34,025 nucleotides of DNA, from NCBI GenBank assembly GCA_934255485.1, contig CAKQOG010000027.1, positions 1-34,025 on the forward strand, written 5' to 3'. The DNA comes from an uncultured Prevotellamassilia sp. (lineage in GTDB: Bacteria; Bacteroidota; Bacteroidia; Bacteroidales; Bacteroidaceae). The notes under the pieces were generated by a model. The model made no database searches. It worked only from the letters and a program-made list of their open reading frames with translations, and had not been told where the DNA came from. The position numbers and the translations under genes are program-made. Below, piece by piece: positions 1 through 8,462 of the stretch. Every line of letters starts with the position of its first letter. Position 1 is the first letter of the stretch.

Positions 1-66
1 AGCTCAGTTGGCCAGAGCACGTGATTTGTAATCTCGGGGTCGTTGGTTCGAATCCGACAAGAGGCT
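1..66 (+). tRNA. tRNA-Thr(UGU), 5' end cut by the window edge
   Basis: The D arm (agctcagttggccagagc), an anticodon loop tttgtaa with anticodon TGT, and a T arm (gttgg-ttcgaat-ccgac) can be read directly. The 3' acceptor strand is aagaggc with discriminator t at 66; its 5' partner (expected gcctctt) lies before the window. CCA is not encoded, as is usual in Bacteroidetes. The anticodon stem has one T-T mismatch in the middle. It decodes ACA and, by wobble, probably ACG. Confidence 0.93.
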
Positions 67-67
67 C

Positions 68-108
68 AAAAAGAGAGAAATACAGCAACATGTATTTCTC
101 TCTTTTTT
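68..108 (+). terminator. Rho-independent terminator after tRNA-Thr
   Basis: A perfect inverted repeat pairs 71-84 (aagagagaaataca) with 91-104 (tgtatttctctctt) across a 6-nt loop. The stem extends by flanking A/T pairs and ends in a T run at 103-108. It begins one base after the tRNA discriminator region, so it ends the tRNA transcript. Confidence 0.85.
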
Positions 109-136
109 CATATTGTGGGTCAGTGAACAAAAAAAG

Positions 137-176
137 AAAGACGAACTGCCCCCACTATCAGAGTCAGTTCGTCTTT
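137..176. repeat. 12-bp inverted repeat, possible second terminator
   Basis: aaagacgaactg (137-148) pairs perfectly with cagttcgtcttt (165-176) over a 16-nt loop. It is followed by T-rich DNA. It may be a backup terminator for the tRNA or one for the minus-strand tetR gene ending at 368. Nothing else recognisable lies between 109 and 367. Confidence 0.5.
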
Positions 177-367
177 GTTGATTACTACTTATTTTTTTCT
201 TAGTTTTTATGTCTAACCTATACACAATGTGCAATGTTGCATACGAGGGAATGGTGTTATACCATATCTCAGTGCGACCTTGTGCGTTCACCGTGCGGCG
301 AACTGTAGATATTTGAATGCGAACAAAATAAGTTTATATTTTGTTCGCACGTTTCTTGTAGCTTGGC

Positions 368-1009
368 CTATCTTTTCGGCATTTTTTCAGTTTGTTTGGC
401 AATAAATTTGTCAATTGTTTCAATACCTTTCAGCGTTGAACAACCACGAATATATGGGATAACAGTGTTGATAAACAACTCGGTCTGTGGATATTCGTAG
501 ATAAGGCTATTTTGTATAAAAATATCCATTCCTAAGAGTAGCTGCCTTATAACTATGTGATAGTTTACATCTTTTCTAAAAAAACCTTCTTCTACTCCCT
601 TTTCTAAAAAGCTAACGGCATGTTCTTCGGCTTTCTTCTTTTGTTGTTCTATATGTGATGCAACTCGAGGATATTTATTCATGTCAATATAGAACTCTGG
701 TGTAATGTTATCCATGCTTGTTAGTTTGTGAGCAAAAAACATCAACAAAAAGTCGAGTACCGAGGTTGTTCGCTGCAAAAGAGCTTCTGAGAAGCGACTC
801 TCTTCTTTTTCATGTTCCATCACGCATGCAAGCAAAAGTTCCTCTTTATCAGAGAATATCTGATAAAGTGTGCGCTTAGACATCGTCAGTTTATGGGCTA
901 TATCATCCATCGTTACATTTCGTATTCCGTGTTTATGGAATAGTTCTGACGCAACTTCAATAAGTTGTTTGCGCACTTCTTCGCGTTGTTGTATAGGCTG
1001 ATTTTGCAT
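368..1009 (-). CDS. TetR/AcrR family transcriptional regulator
   Basis: The protein has 213 aa. An N-terminal helix-turn-helix of TetR type spans roughly residues 12-60 (IEVASELFHKHGIRNVTMDD, then MSKRTLYQIFSDKEEL). The rest is a divergent helical ligand-binding domain. The family are dimeric repressors that leave their operator on ligand binding. No effector can be read from the sequence. It stands alone: dnaA lies upstream on the same strand but behind a terminator, and no divergent partner gene is adjacent, so its regulon is unknown. A TAnnTTTG -7 element lies about 64 bp upstream of the start. Confidence 0.9.
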   Translation of the reverse strand: MQNQPIQQREEVRKQLIEVASELFHKHGIRNVTMDDIAHKLTMSKRTLYQIFSDKEELLLACVMEHEKEESRFSEALLQRTTSVLDFLLMFFAHKLTSMDNITPEFYIDMNKYPRVASHIEQQKKKAEEHAVSFLEKGVEEGFFRKDVNYHIVIRQLLLGMDIFIQNSLIYEYPQTELFINTVIPYIRGCSTLKGIETIDKFIAKQTEKMPKR

Positions 1010-1072
1010 GAAAATAGCGATTATATTTTAGATAAATAGCAATTGCAATTTTATTATACCATCTTATGTATG

Positions 1073-1080
1073 CAAAGATA
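1073..1080 (-). promoter_or_regulatory. Candidate -7 element of the tetR gene at 368-1009
   Basis: On the minus strand this reads TATCTTTG, matching the Bacteroidetes -7 consensus TAnnTTTG. No TTTG is found at the expected -33 distance, so the assignment rests on one box. The predicted leader is about 55-60 nt. It contains a short AATTGCAATT palindrome near 1050 that could be an autoregulatory site. Confidence 0.45.
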
Positions 1081-1171
1081 TAAAACTTTTTATTCTCTCA
1101 TAGTTTTCATGCAATACAAACATAAGAAAAGCGCATTATTTGCTACAAAATCAGCATATTTTCACAAGCTT

Positions 1172-1205
1172 AAAAAAAGAGATGTATACACATGCATACA
1201 CCTCT
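1172..1205 (-). terminator. Rho-independent terminator of dnaA
   Basis: On the minus strand a 10-bp stem (1196-1205 with 1178-1187, one G-U pair) closes over an 8-nt loop and is followed by seven T (1172-1178 read in reverse). It lies 14 bp after the dnaA stop codon. Confidence 0.8.
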
Positions 1206-1218
1206 TACTCATTTATAT

Positions 1219-2616
1219 TTACTTTAATTCAGCTTCGAGTTCCTCTATTTCTTTTCTAAAATCTTTGTCAACACTTATGCGTCTGGCTACCTGATTGCAC
1301 GAATATAACACCGTACTATGATCACGCTTACCAAAGTTTTTACCTATTTGACTATAAGGTGCTTCGGTGTATTTATGCACCAAAAACATAGCGGTTTGTC
1401 GGGCTATAACAATCGACTGTTTACGACTCTTTGACGAAAGGTCTTTGCCCTTTACCCCAAAGTGTTGGCTCACTGCCGATACAATATCTTCTATAGATAT
1501 TTCACGCTTCTCAAGATTAACAGCACGAGCTACCACACGATGCGTAAGTTTTAAATCTATCTCACAGTTATCCACCACCGAATATGCCATAATAGAGTTT
1601 ATGATGCCTTCGAGCTCGCGCACACTACTTTCTACGTTTTGCGCTATATACTGCACTACATCGGCTGGAATAACATCTTCCAAGCCATCGCGACGTATTT
1701 TTGTGATAAGAATATCGCGACGTAGCTTAGTATCGGGCTTTTCCATCTCAACAACCATACCCCATTTAAAACGCGTAAGCATGCGCTCTTCTATACCCTC
1801 AAATAGCACGGGCGGACGGTCACATGTGATGATGATTTGGCGATTATTCTGCTGCAAATGGTTGAATATATGAAAGAATGCCATTTGCGTTTTTGAGGTG
1901 GTTATCTCTTGTATATCGTCTATTATCAACACTTCTATTGATTGGTAGAAGTTGATAAAATCGTTCATTGTGTTGTGGCGCACAGAGTCTGTAAACTGCG
2001 TTTTAAACACATGTGCAGACACAAACAATACGCGTTTATTGGGATCCTTTTGCTTTATTTTTACGCCAATAGCATTGACCAAATGGGTTTTTCCCACTCC
2101 ACTCGGACCATACAAGAAAAATGGGTTAAATGCACTACGCCCTGGATTTTCTGCAATGCTAAGCCCCACGCTACGCGACAATTTATTGCTTCCACCTTCT
2201 ACAAAGTTGTTGAACGTGTAACGCATATTCAACTGCGAATCAAGCGGAGGCAATGCACTTCGTTGTGGTTGCTGCGAAAACGAATAACGATTTAAATCCT
2301 TTTTATTTTCTTCCTTTTTAGGAGTAACAATAATGGGCTCTGGCTGTATGTTTTCAGCACGTTGTTGAGCCACAGCATACTGCAACTTTATGTTGCCATT
2401 GCCAAAACAATGGTGAACGGCTTGCATAAAATACCCCACATAATGTTGGTCGAAATATTCAGCAAAAAAGCGAGTAGGTACCCCCACTTTTAACACACCT
2501 TCTTGAAAACTCACGAACTGTAAAGGTTCAAACCAAGTGACGTAATGTTCACTTGGTATATGCTGCTTTATTAATTGTAGGCAATTTTGCCAATTATTTT
2601 GTTCGTTGAGTTCCAT
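1219..2616 (-). CDS. dnaA: Chromosomal replication initiator protein DnaA
   Basis: DnaA binds DnaA boxes at oriC, melts the origin and recruits the helicase. The 465-aa reading has the N-terminal domain (NWQNCLQLIKQHIPSEHYVT), a low-complexity linker around 85-120, the AAA+ domain with Walker A GPSGVGKT at about 170-177 and Walker B IIDD at about 231-234, and the C-terminal DNA-binding signature GKRDHSTVLYS around 430-440. The frame opens 27 bp further upstream at 2643. I prefer the ATG at 2616 because the N-terminus then matches the family and a Shine-Dalgarno-like AAGGTGGT sits 5 nt before it. No cluster of DnaA boxes flanks the gene, so oriC is probably elsewhere. Confidence 0.97.
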   Translation of the reverse strand: MELNEQNNWQNCLQLIKQHIPSEHYVTWFEPLQFVSFQEGVLKVGVPTRFFAEYFDQHYVGYFMQAVHHCFGNGNIKLQYAVAQQRAENIQPEPIIVTPKKEENKKDLNRYSFSQQPQRSALPPLDSQLNMRYTFNNFVEGGSNKLSRSVGLSIAENPGRSAFNPFFLYGPSGVGKTHLVNAIGVKIKQKDPNKRVLFVSAHVFKTQFTDSVRHNTMNDFINFYQSIEVLIIDDIQEITTSKTQMAFFHIFNHLQQNNRQIIITCDRPPVLFEGIEERMLTRFKWGMVVEMEKPDTKLRRDILITKIRRDGLEDVIPADVVQYIAQNVESSVRELEGIINSIMAYSVVDNCEIDLKLTHRVVARAVNLEKREISIEDIVSAVSQHFGVKGKDLSSKSRKQSIVIARQTAMFLVHKYTEAPYSQIGKNFGKRDHSTVLYSCNQVARRISVDKDFRKEIEELEAELK

Positions 2617-2621
2617 ATATG

Positions 2622-2629
2622 ACCACCTT
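2622..2629 (-). promoter_or_regulatory. Shine-Dalgarno-like site deciding the dnaA start
   Basis: The minus strand reads AAGGTGGT, with 5 nt between it and the ATG at 2616. Such sites are rare in Bacteroidetes and in this window. It supports the shorter DnaA reading. Confidence 0.6.
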
Positions 2630-2701
2630 ATGCGTTTTTCCAAAAGAGAGTGTGCAAATTTCTGAATTTATTTTGAAATATAAAAATGTCATAACTTATA
2701 T

Positions 2702-2747
2702 TTATAGGACAGTTCTAAAAAAATTGATTTATAGAACCACCCTATAA
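2702..2747. repeat. Two-part inverted repeat between the MATE gene and dnaA
   Basis: ttatagg + gttcta (2702-2708, 2712-2717) pair with tagaac + cctataa (2732-2737, 2741-2747). A symmetric 3-nt internal mismatch separates the two stems, and the loop is A/T-rich. It lies 9 bp after the MATE stop codon, so it could be its terminator, although the T run on the minus strand lies in the loop and not after the stem. It could instead be an operator ahead of dnaA. Confidence 0.6.
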
Positions 2748-2755
2748 TTACATTA

Positions 2756-4114
2756 TTATTTTATATGTTGTGCATTACCATTTAGAACACGATAATACTG
2801 AAAAGCAAACATTGATGCCGCAACAAACAAGCCACCGCTGAAAGCCAAATAAATGCCCATAATACCCATGTGCAACGTAAATGCCAATAAATATGCCAAT
2901 GGTATATTTATCACTACATAACTTATAAAAGCTATCCACATCATAGACGATACGCGCGATGTTCCTCGCAACGCATTGGCATAACATATCTGCATAGAAT
3001 CGCCCAATTGGTATAAAACAAGTGGCGGAATTAAAGTCAATGCCAAACTGATAACTGCTAAATCATTGGTGAAACAATGAACAACAAAATCTCCCATAAA
3101 GAAGAATATAGCAGATACTATTGCTGCCATAACGAGCAATATAAACATACCAGCATAGCCCGTTTGCCTTACTCCATACCAATCGCGTTGTCCTACAAAA
3201 TGGGCTACCCGAATAGTTATACCCGAGCCAAAACTGTAATAGAGCAAGAAACCTAAACCACTAATTGTAATCATCACTTGATAAGTGGCTAAATCTGTTG
3301 CACTCAGCCACCCAGCCATTATGCCACTCATCGTAAAGGCACCACTCTCCATGCCCATTTGTAAAGAGATTGGTAGCGACTGCACATTAAGGTACTTTAA
3401 TTTTGTAAGTTTGAGTGCTGCCGAAACAAAACCTGCTCGATAAGCCTTATAACGCTTGTGCATAACAAACCAACACACTATCATCACTGCCATAAAAATG
3501 CGTGCTGTCATTGTGCTAAGTCCTGCACCAAGCAATCCTAAACGTGGAAATGGTCCTATACCATATATAAGGAAATAATTGCCTACAATATTCAACAAAT
3601 TACCAGTCAATATTACCCACATACCTACTGCAGTCTCTGATATTCCATCCGTAAACTGGCGAAAGGTGTTGAACATAGCCAAAAAGAAAAGAGATATGAG
3701 TAGTGTTAAATAATACGGCTTTACCAATGGCATGATTTCGGCTGGTTGTCCCATATTGTCTAAAAAGAAATATAGAACAGCCAAGCCAAACATGATAAGT
3801 AACGCAAAGAGTAAGTTGCATACCAACCCATACTTAAGCGTAGCTCCTGCTTGGTTAGCTTCGCCTTTTCCAACCAACGAACTTATTAATGGTGTTAAGC
3901 CATAACTATAGCCCAACAGCATATACACAACGAAGTTATAAACAGAATTTACGAACGATGCTGCCGCCAACGACTGTGTGTTGAAGTGTCCCACCATCAT
4001 TGTGTCGGCAAACCCCATTATAATTACTCCTATCTGCCCTATGGCAATAGGTATGCCCAAGCGCAGAATGGGTTGGTAAAAATTTTTGTATTTATCAATA
4101 CTCACGTTTTGCAT
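2756..4114 (-). CDS. MATE family efflux transporter
   Basis: The protein has 452 aa, the normal MATE length, with about 12 hydrophobic segments. The start region (YQPILRLGIPIAIGQIGVII, then MGFADTMMVGHF) is the typical MATE/NorM N-terminal motif, and the two halves are similar. MATE proteins export cationic drugs or metabolites across the inner membrane in exchange for Na+ or H+. The substrate cannot be read. It is flanked by 110-150 bp intergenic regions on both sides and is probably transcribed alone. No clear TAnnTTTG promoter was found upstream. Confidence 0.92.
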   Translation of the reverse strand: MQNVSIDKYKNFYQPILRLGIPIAIGQIGVIIMGFADTMMVGHFNTQSLAAASFVNSVYNFVVYMLLGYSYGLTPLISSLVGKGEANQAGATLKYGLVCNLLFALLIMFGLAVLYFFLDNMGQPAEIMPLVKPYYLTLLISLFFLAMFNTFRQFTDGISETAVGMWVILTGNLLNIVGNYFLIYGIGPFPRLGLLGAGLSTMTARIFMAVMIVCWFVMHKRYKAYRAGFVSAALKLTKLKYLNVQSLPISLQMGMESGAFTMSGIMAGWLSATDLATYQVMITISGLGFLLYYSFGSGITIRVAHFVGQRDWYGVRQTGYAGMFILLVMAAIVSAIFFFMGDFVVHCFTNDLAVISLALTLIPPLVLYQLGDSMQICYANALRGTSRVSSMMWIAFISYVVINIPLAYLLAFTLHMGIMGIYLAFSGGLFVAASMFAFQYYRVLNGNAQHIK

Positions 4115-4262
4115 GATAAATTTGTAAGTTTATGCTTGTTGCTATTTTTACACAATAAAGAGCAACAATCGTTTTCACAATCGAGTTATGTGTTATACAC
4201 ACGTAATGCTCAACTCTGAAAACGGCTATTGCCCTTTTATTTCCCTAAATGTTTATTCTCTC

Positions 4263-5180
4263 TTACTTATCTTTTTTTCCAAACACAGAAAAATGTACAT
4301 AACGTTTAGGATGAGCCTTTAGGTCGATCATCAACGAGTCTGCATTGCGAAGCGTTGAGTTTAGGTTATCATACACTCCCCTATCATTAAGGAACAGACC
4401 GAGAGAGTTATCCTTACTCTTCATCTTTTGGTCGAGCGAGCTTGATATGTTGCCTAAACTTTCAGACATGCGTTGTGCACTTTCGAGTGTTGCATTCACA
4501 CTATTGAGCGTAGACTGCACATCAAGAGCTGCCAAGTTTGCAGTTAAGCGTTCTGCATTCTCACTTGTTTGCTTAAGGTGTCCCACCATTTGTGGTATAT
4601 CCTTTTGCATCATAGCGTTGAGTTGTACTGAAGTTTGTTTCAAGTTGTCCGTAATATCCTTCGCATTGTGTAAGGTTGCAGCCAACGCAGGATCGCCTGT
4701 AAGATGGTTAATGTTGTCCATAATAGAGTCGAGCTTAGGCAACATCTTTTCGATTTGTGGCACCATTGCACTCACCTTATCCATAGCTCCTTCGTGCATT
4801 CCTCCTGGTATTGTATCGCCCTGAACAATATTGCTTGCAGGATTAGGACCAAGTACTAAAAGCATTTTCACTCCTCCCATAAGTTCTGTTTCAAGCTCAG
4901 CACGTGTTTGCTTAGGCACTCTCATTTCATCATCAAGTTCAATGCCAACTACCACAAACTCGCCACGATTATAATCGTAGTTTATCGTGCGAACAATGCC
5001 CACTGGATAGCCATTGGCATACACTGGATTTGATACTGAAAGTCCAGCTACATCCTTAAATTTCACATAGTATGTGTTTGTAGATTTAAACACATTAATG
5101 CCTTTAAGAAAATTGAGTCCTACAAATAGCAAGACAATAGCCACTATTGCAGTAAGTGCAATTTTTGTTTCCTTTTTCAT
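4263..5180 (-). CDS. MlaD/MCE family lipid-transport protein
   Basis: The 305-aa protein has one N-terminal membrane anchor (about residues 8-25), an MCE domain (about 37-115, with VKFKDVAGLSVSNPVYANGY and ELETELMGGVKMLLVLG), and a long helical tail. The C-terminal motif (SLGLFLNDRGVYDNLNSTL, then HPKRYVHFSVFGKK) is typical of Bacteroidetes MlaD-like proteins. Family members form rings that carry phospholipids between inner and outer membrane together with an MlaEF ABC transporter. MlaE and MlaF are not in this window. The gene starts 27 bp after the amidase stop on the same strand, so the two are probably one operon acting in the cell envelope. Confidence 0.92.
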   Translation of the reverse strand: MKKETKIALTAIVAIVLLFVGLNFLKGINVFKSTNTYYVKFKDVAGLSVSNPVYANGYPVGIVRTINYDYNRGEFVVVGIELDDEMRVPKQTRAELETELMGGVKMLLVLGPNPASNIVQGDTIPGGMHEGAMDKVSAMVPQIEKMLPKLDSIMDNINHLTGDPALAATLHNAKDITDNLKQTSVQLNAMMQKDIPQMVGHLKQTSENAERLTANLAALDVQSTLNSVNATLESAQRMSESLGNISSSLDQKMKSKDNSLGLFLNDRGVYDNLNSTLRNADSLMIDLKAHPKRYVHFSVFGKKDK

Positions 5181-5207
5181 GTTTATTCTTATTTGAGAAA
5201 AGCATTA

Positions 5208-6824
5208 TCACTGTGCTTTTTCCTTGGCACGTGCCTCAGACAAAGCTACAGACTTTCCACCCTCATACGCTACGAGATAAGCACTTTTCATCTTTTCCTT
5301 AACCGTGCGTAGTGCCTTTTGCGCCTCAGCATAAGATGTGTAGCTACCATAAAAATATTTATACAAGCTACCCTCTTTTACTCTTTTAATAGCCAATCCC
5401 TTAAACTGTGGGTCTGTAGTTTCGATTTGTACTTTACCCGCACCCACTTGTATGCGATAAGTTATTTTGCTCTTTTTATTAGGTGTTTTTTTGCTTTTAT
5501 TGCCTTCCTTATCCTTTTGTTTTTGCGATGCTTTTACCTCTGTTTTATCATTGTTTTTAACAGCCTTACTGGTTCTTGCATTGCTCTGTTGTTTGTCGTT
5601 ACTCTCTTTTTTATTGGCAGTTTGTTTTTTACTTTCTGCCAACATTGGCTCACGCTTTTTAGCGTTCTTATCAGCTACAGTTTTTTGCTGTGTTTCAGCG
5701 TTTTTAGCTTTGCTTGTACTGATTTCTTTTCCTGTTTTTTCGTTATGAACACGAGTCTGATTGGTCTGCTTTTGTACAGTAACATTCTTTACATCAGTAC
5801 GTTTCTTATCTGGTTTATTTGCAGTATCTGTGTTAGCAGACTTCTTTGGCATATTCTCCGACCGACGAGATATTAAGAGCGAAGCACTTTCTTTTTTATC
5901 ATGCTCTCCTACCAATCTTGCAGTAGGAACTGCTGCAACTGGCACCACAGCAACCTCTTTACTTGCTGCTTTCACGTCATCTACTTGGTCTGCTACGTAT
6001 GCACCATTAAAGACCTGTTTCGCATTTTGTGGAATGTTTGTGGCTGTGCGGTCGTGCTGTCTGCGATATGCCAAAAAACCATTGTAAATGCTTTGGCTAA
6101 GCTCTGCAATACCTTGTTGCGAATTTAGATAGGCTTCCTCTTGTGGTGTCGTTATAAAGCCCAATTCAGTCAGGACCGAAGGCATACTGGTATTTCGCAA
6201 AACGAGGAAACCTGCTTGGTGTACCCCTTTGTTTGGGCGTCCCACCGAGGCATATTGCTTTTGTATGCACGAGGCAAGGTCTACGCTTTGCTTCATAAAG
6301 CGGTCTTGCATAAACTCAAATATCACGTAGCTTTCAGCCTTGTTAGGATCAAATCCTTGGTAGGTCGTTTTGTAGTCGCTCTCCATTGTGATAACAGAGT
6401 TTTCGCGCTTTGCAACAGCCAAATTTGCACTTGCCCGTGCCATACCTAAGGTGTAGGTTTCAGAGCCATAGGCCTGTTTTCCATTGGGCAGTGCGTTGGT
6501 ATGTACTGATATAAACAAGTCAGCCTTGTTTTTGTTAGCAATATCAGCTCTACCTTGCAAGGGTATAAAAACATCTTTCTTGCGCGTATATATTACCTTT
6601 ACATCAGGACAATTTTCCTCTACCAACTTACCAAATGCTAAGGCTACGTTCAGATTTATATTCTTCTCTTTTGAGAAACTACCCACTGCACCTGCGTCGT
6701 GTCCGCCATGGCCCGCATCGATTACGAGCGTAAAGTTACGCTTTTCCGTGCTTGAAAATGCCACGAATGGAATAATTGCGAAAAACAGAACAATATATAA
6801 GAATTTCAAAAGAGATTTTTTCAT
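5208..6824 (-). CDS. N-acetylmuramoyl-L-alanine amidase with C-terminal SPOR domain
   Basis: The enzyme cleaves the amide bond between MurNAc and the stem peptide in the periplasm. With the start at 6824 it has 538 aa. It has a signal peptide (about 1-25), an Amidase_3 domain (about 31-265) with zinc and catalytic motifs DAGHGGHD (36-43), the glutamate in SKEKNINL and SVHTN (106-110), then a Lys/Thr/Asn-rich low-complexity linker (about 330-450). A SPOR domain (about 453-520, TYRIQVGAGKVQ...KYFYGSYTSYAEA) should target it to denuded septal glycan. The frame opens 90 bp earlier at 6914, but that ATG overlaps the putative -7 box and precedes the signal peptide. It leads an operon with the MlaD gene. 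Confidence 0.95.
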   Translation of the reverse strand: MKKSLLKFLYIVLFFAIIPFVAFSSTEKRNFTLVIDAGHGGHDAGAVGSFSKEKNINLNVALAFGKLVEENCPDVKVIYTRKKDVFIPLQGRADIANKNKADLFISVHTNALPNGKQAYGSETYTLGMARASANLAVAKRENSVITMESDYKTTYQGFDPNKAESYVIFEFMQDRFMKQSVDLASCIQKQYASVGRPNKGVHQAGFLVLRNTSMPSVLTELGFITTPQEEAYLNSQQGIAELSQSIYNGFLAYRRQHDRTATNIPQNAKQVFNGAYVADQVDDVKAASKEVAVVPVAAVPTARLVGEHDKKESASLLISRRSENMPKKSANTDTANKPDKKRTDVKNVTVQKQTNQTRVHNEKTGKEISTSKAKNAETQQKTVADKNAKKREPMLAESKKQTANKKESNDKQQSNARTSKAVKNNDKTEVKASQKQKDKEGNKSKKTPNKKSKITYRIQVGAGKVQIETTDPQFKGLAIKRVKEGSLYKYFYGSYTSYAEAQKALRTVKEKMKSAYLVAYEGGKSVALSEARAKEKAQ

Positions 6825-6911
6825 GTTTTTAAGTTGTTTGTGTACAAGATAGCACATATAGTAGCAAGTTTCTTTGCTCACTACCATCGACAAATAAACT
6901 ATATTGATGCA

Positions 6912-6919
6912 CAAAGGTA
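6912..6919 (-). promoter_or_regulatory. Candidate -7 element of the amidase-mlaD operon
   Basis: The minus strand reads TACCTTTG (TAnnTTTG). Only a degenerate -33 box (TTTA) lies upstream. The predicted transcript would start near 6905, giving a leader of about 80 nt and excluding the ATG at 6914 as start codon. Confidence 0.5.
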
Positions 6920-7037
6920 ATAAACAATCAGTAAACGTTTTGCACGTATTACCAACTTTTGCATATTTTGGCTCATATTGTAGTATTACAATACCCTAAA
7001 ACAACTAAATTTTGCAGTGTTATCAACAACATGAATC

Positions 7038-8426
7038 TCAATTTCTTATTCTCCATTCCTGTGGATAAAGATTATTGGCGCGCGTTCCTAAATTATTCAA
7101 AAAGCCTAATGCATGGCCCATATAGGTGGCCACTACATAGCCTCTCTTTATGTCTGACGGAAGCACAATAGCCTCGCGTCTGAGGTATGCCAAGGCCTCA
7201 TCGAGCGAAAGTTCGGCATGCGGAAAGGCTTGTTCATTACGCACCACCGATAGAGCCAAAGCATGTTGGGGCACTATTTTGTGTCCTTTTTCTTCGGCAA
7301 TAGCAACCCCTGCAACCAGCGTTTTCATCGTTTGCATGATGCGTTGCACATCGTCTGCCCAAGACTTTGCTACAGCCGTAATTCTGCCTTCTCCGTATGG
7401 CAATAGTTTAAACAAATTAGGCTGGTTGAGCCATGTTGATATTTTAGAAGCTTCTTTTATAGCTCCTGCTTGTTTAGTTACAGATTGGCGTTTCTTTGTT
7501 TTTTTGCTTTTAATAATAGGTGCACTACTCGTTTTGCGCAAAAGCGCAAGGAATAGTCCTTCACCCTTAGCTTTATGCGGAAAGAAGTGATAAACAGGCA
7601 TTGAACGCATGGTTGTATCGCCCACAATACCCCAATCATGTTCTATATCAATAGGCACGAGTTCTGCTCCCAACTCTTGGCATATACGCTGCACATTGTC
7701 TTCGTTCTCTTGTCTGTTAAATGTGCATGTGCTATAAACTAAATATCCTCCCTCTCGCAGCGAAGGCCATACAGAGTTTATAATCTCCCACTGACGGTCG
7801 GCACATTTCAGCACATTGTCTAAACTCCACTCCTCTACTGCGCCATCGTCTTTGCGAAACATCCCCTCGCCCGAACAGGGCACATCTGTTGCCACGACAT
7901 CGAAAAAACTGCCCAACGATGCAAATTCATCGGGGTATGCAGATGTAACTACTACATTGGGATGCCCCCATTTCGTAAGGTTTTCTGCTAACACTTGAGC
8001 ACGCTGCCGTATAGGTTCGTTTGCAACCAACAGACTATCGTTTGGCAACAATGTGCGCCACAAGGTGCTTTTTCCACCAGGTGCAGCACACAAATCGAGC
8101 ATACGTTGTGGCACGATATCAGCTGCTATCTGCTGATAGACACGAGCTATAAACATAGACGATGCTTCTTGCACATAGTAGCAACCTGCATGCAAGAGAG
8201 GGTCGTACGTGAAACGTGGTCGTTCAGGCAAATAGCGTCCCCATTGGCTACACCATTTTACGGGTTCATCCACATCAAAAGGCAGTTTCTCCTGCGGTTT
8301 ATTAGGGTTAATGCGAATGCTTACAGGGGGCACTGTTTCTGCTATAGCATTGCATAATTGCGAGGATTCGACTGCACCAAGGAGTTGCTCAATTTCGCTT
8401 TTAAAAGAAGGAGGAAGAGTTTTCAT
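7038..8426 (-). CDS. RsmF/NOL1-NOP2-Sun family rRNA (cytosine-C5) methyltransferase
   Basis: The 462-aa protein has the SAM-binding motif DLCAAPGGKST (111-121), the DVPCSG motif with C184 and the YSTCTF motif with the catalytic-type C234. These two cysteines are the hallmark of RNA m5C methyltransferases. The region after about residue 300 resembles the C-terminal domains of RsmF (PUA-like, ending in GYVVATYMGHALGFLNNLG). RsmF in E. coli modifies C1407 of 16S rRNA; the exact target here is inferred only. It follows thyA by 36 bp on the same strand and is probably cotranscribed with it. Confidence 0.92.
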   Translation of the reverse strand: MKTLPPSFKSEIEQLLGAVESSQLCNAIAETVPPVSIRINPNKPQEKLPFDVDEPVKWCSQWGRYLPERPRFTYDPLLHAGCYYVQEASSMFIARVYQQIAADIVPQRMLDLCAAPGGKSTLWRTLLPNDSLLVANEPIRQRAQVLAENLTKWGHPNVVVTSAYPDEFASLGSFFDVVATDVPCSGEGMFRKDDGAVEEWSLDNVLKCADRQWEIINSVWPSLREGGYLVYSTCTFNRQENEDNVQRICQELGAELVPIDIEHDWGIVGDTTMRSMPVYHFFPHKAKGEGLFLALLRKTSSAPIIKSKKTKKRQSVTKQAGAIKEASKISTWLNQPNLFKLLPYGEGRITAVAKSWADDVQRIMQTMKTLVAGVAIAEEKGHKIVPQHALALSVVRNEQAFPHAELSLDEALAYLRREAIVLPSDIKRGYVVATYMGHALGFLNNLGTRANNLYPQEWRIRN

Positions 8427-8462
8427 TAATACCCAACTATTTGATATAAAACAATGTTCTAC

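Noticed and set aside
1043..1294. Plus-strand open frame of 83 aa
   Set aside because: It crosses the dnaA terminator and the 3' end of dnaA in antisense, with no recognisable domain.
4193..4201. Perfect DnaA box ttatacaca between the MATE and mlaD genes, with others at 7060-7068 and 16787-16795
   Set aside because: They are single, widely spaced sites, as expected by chance in AT-rich DNA; no cluster or DNA-unwinding region marks an origin.
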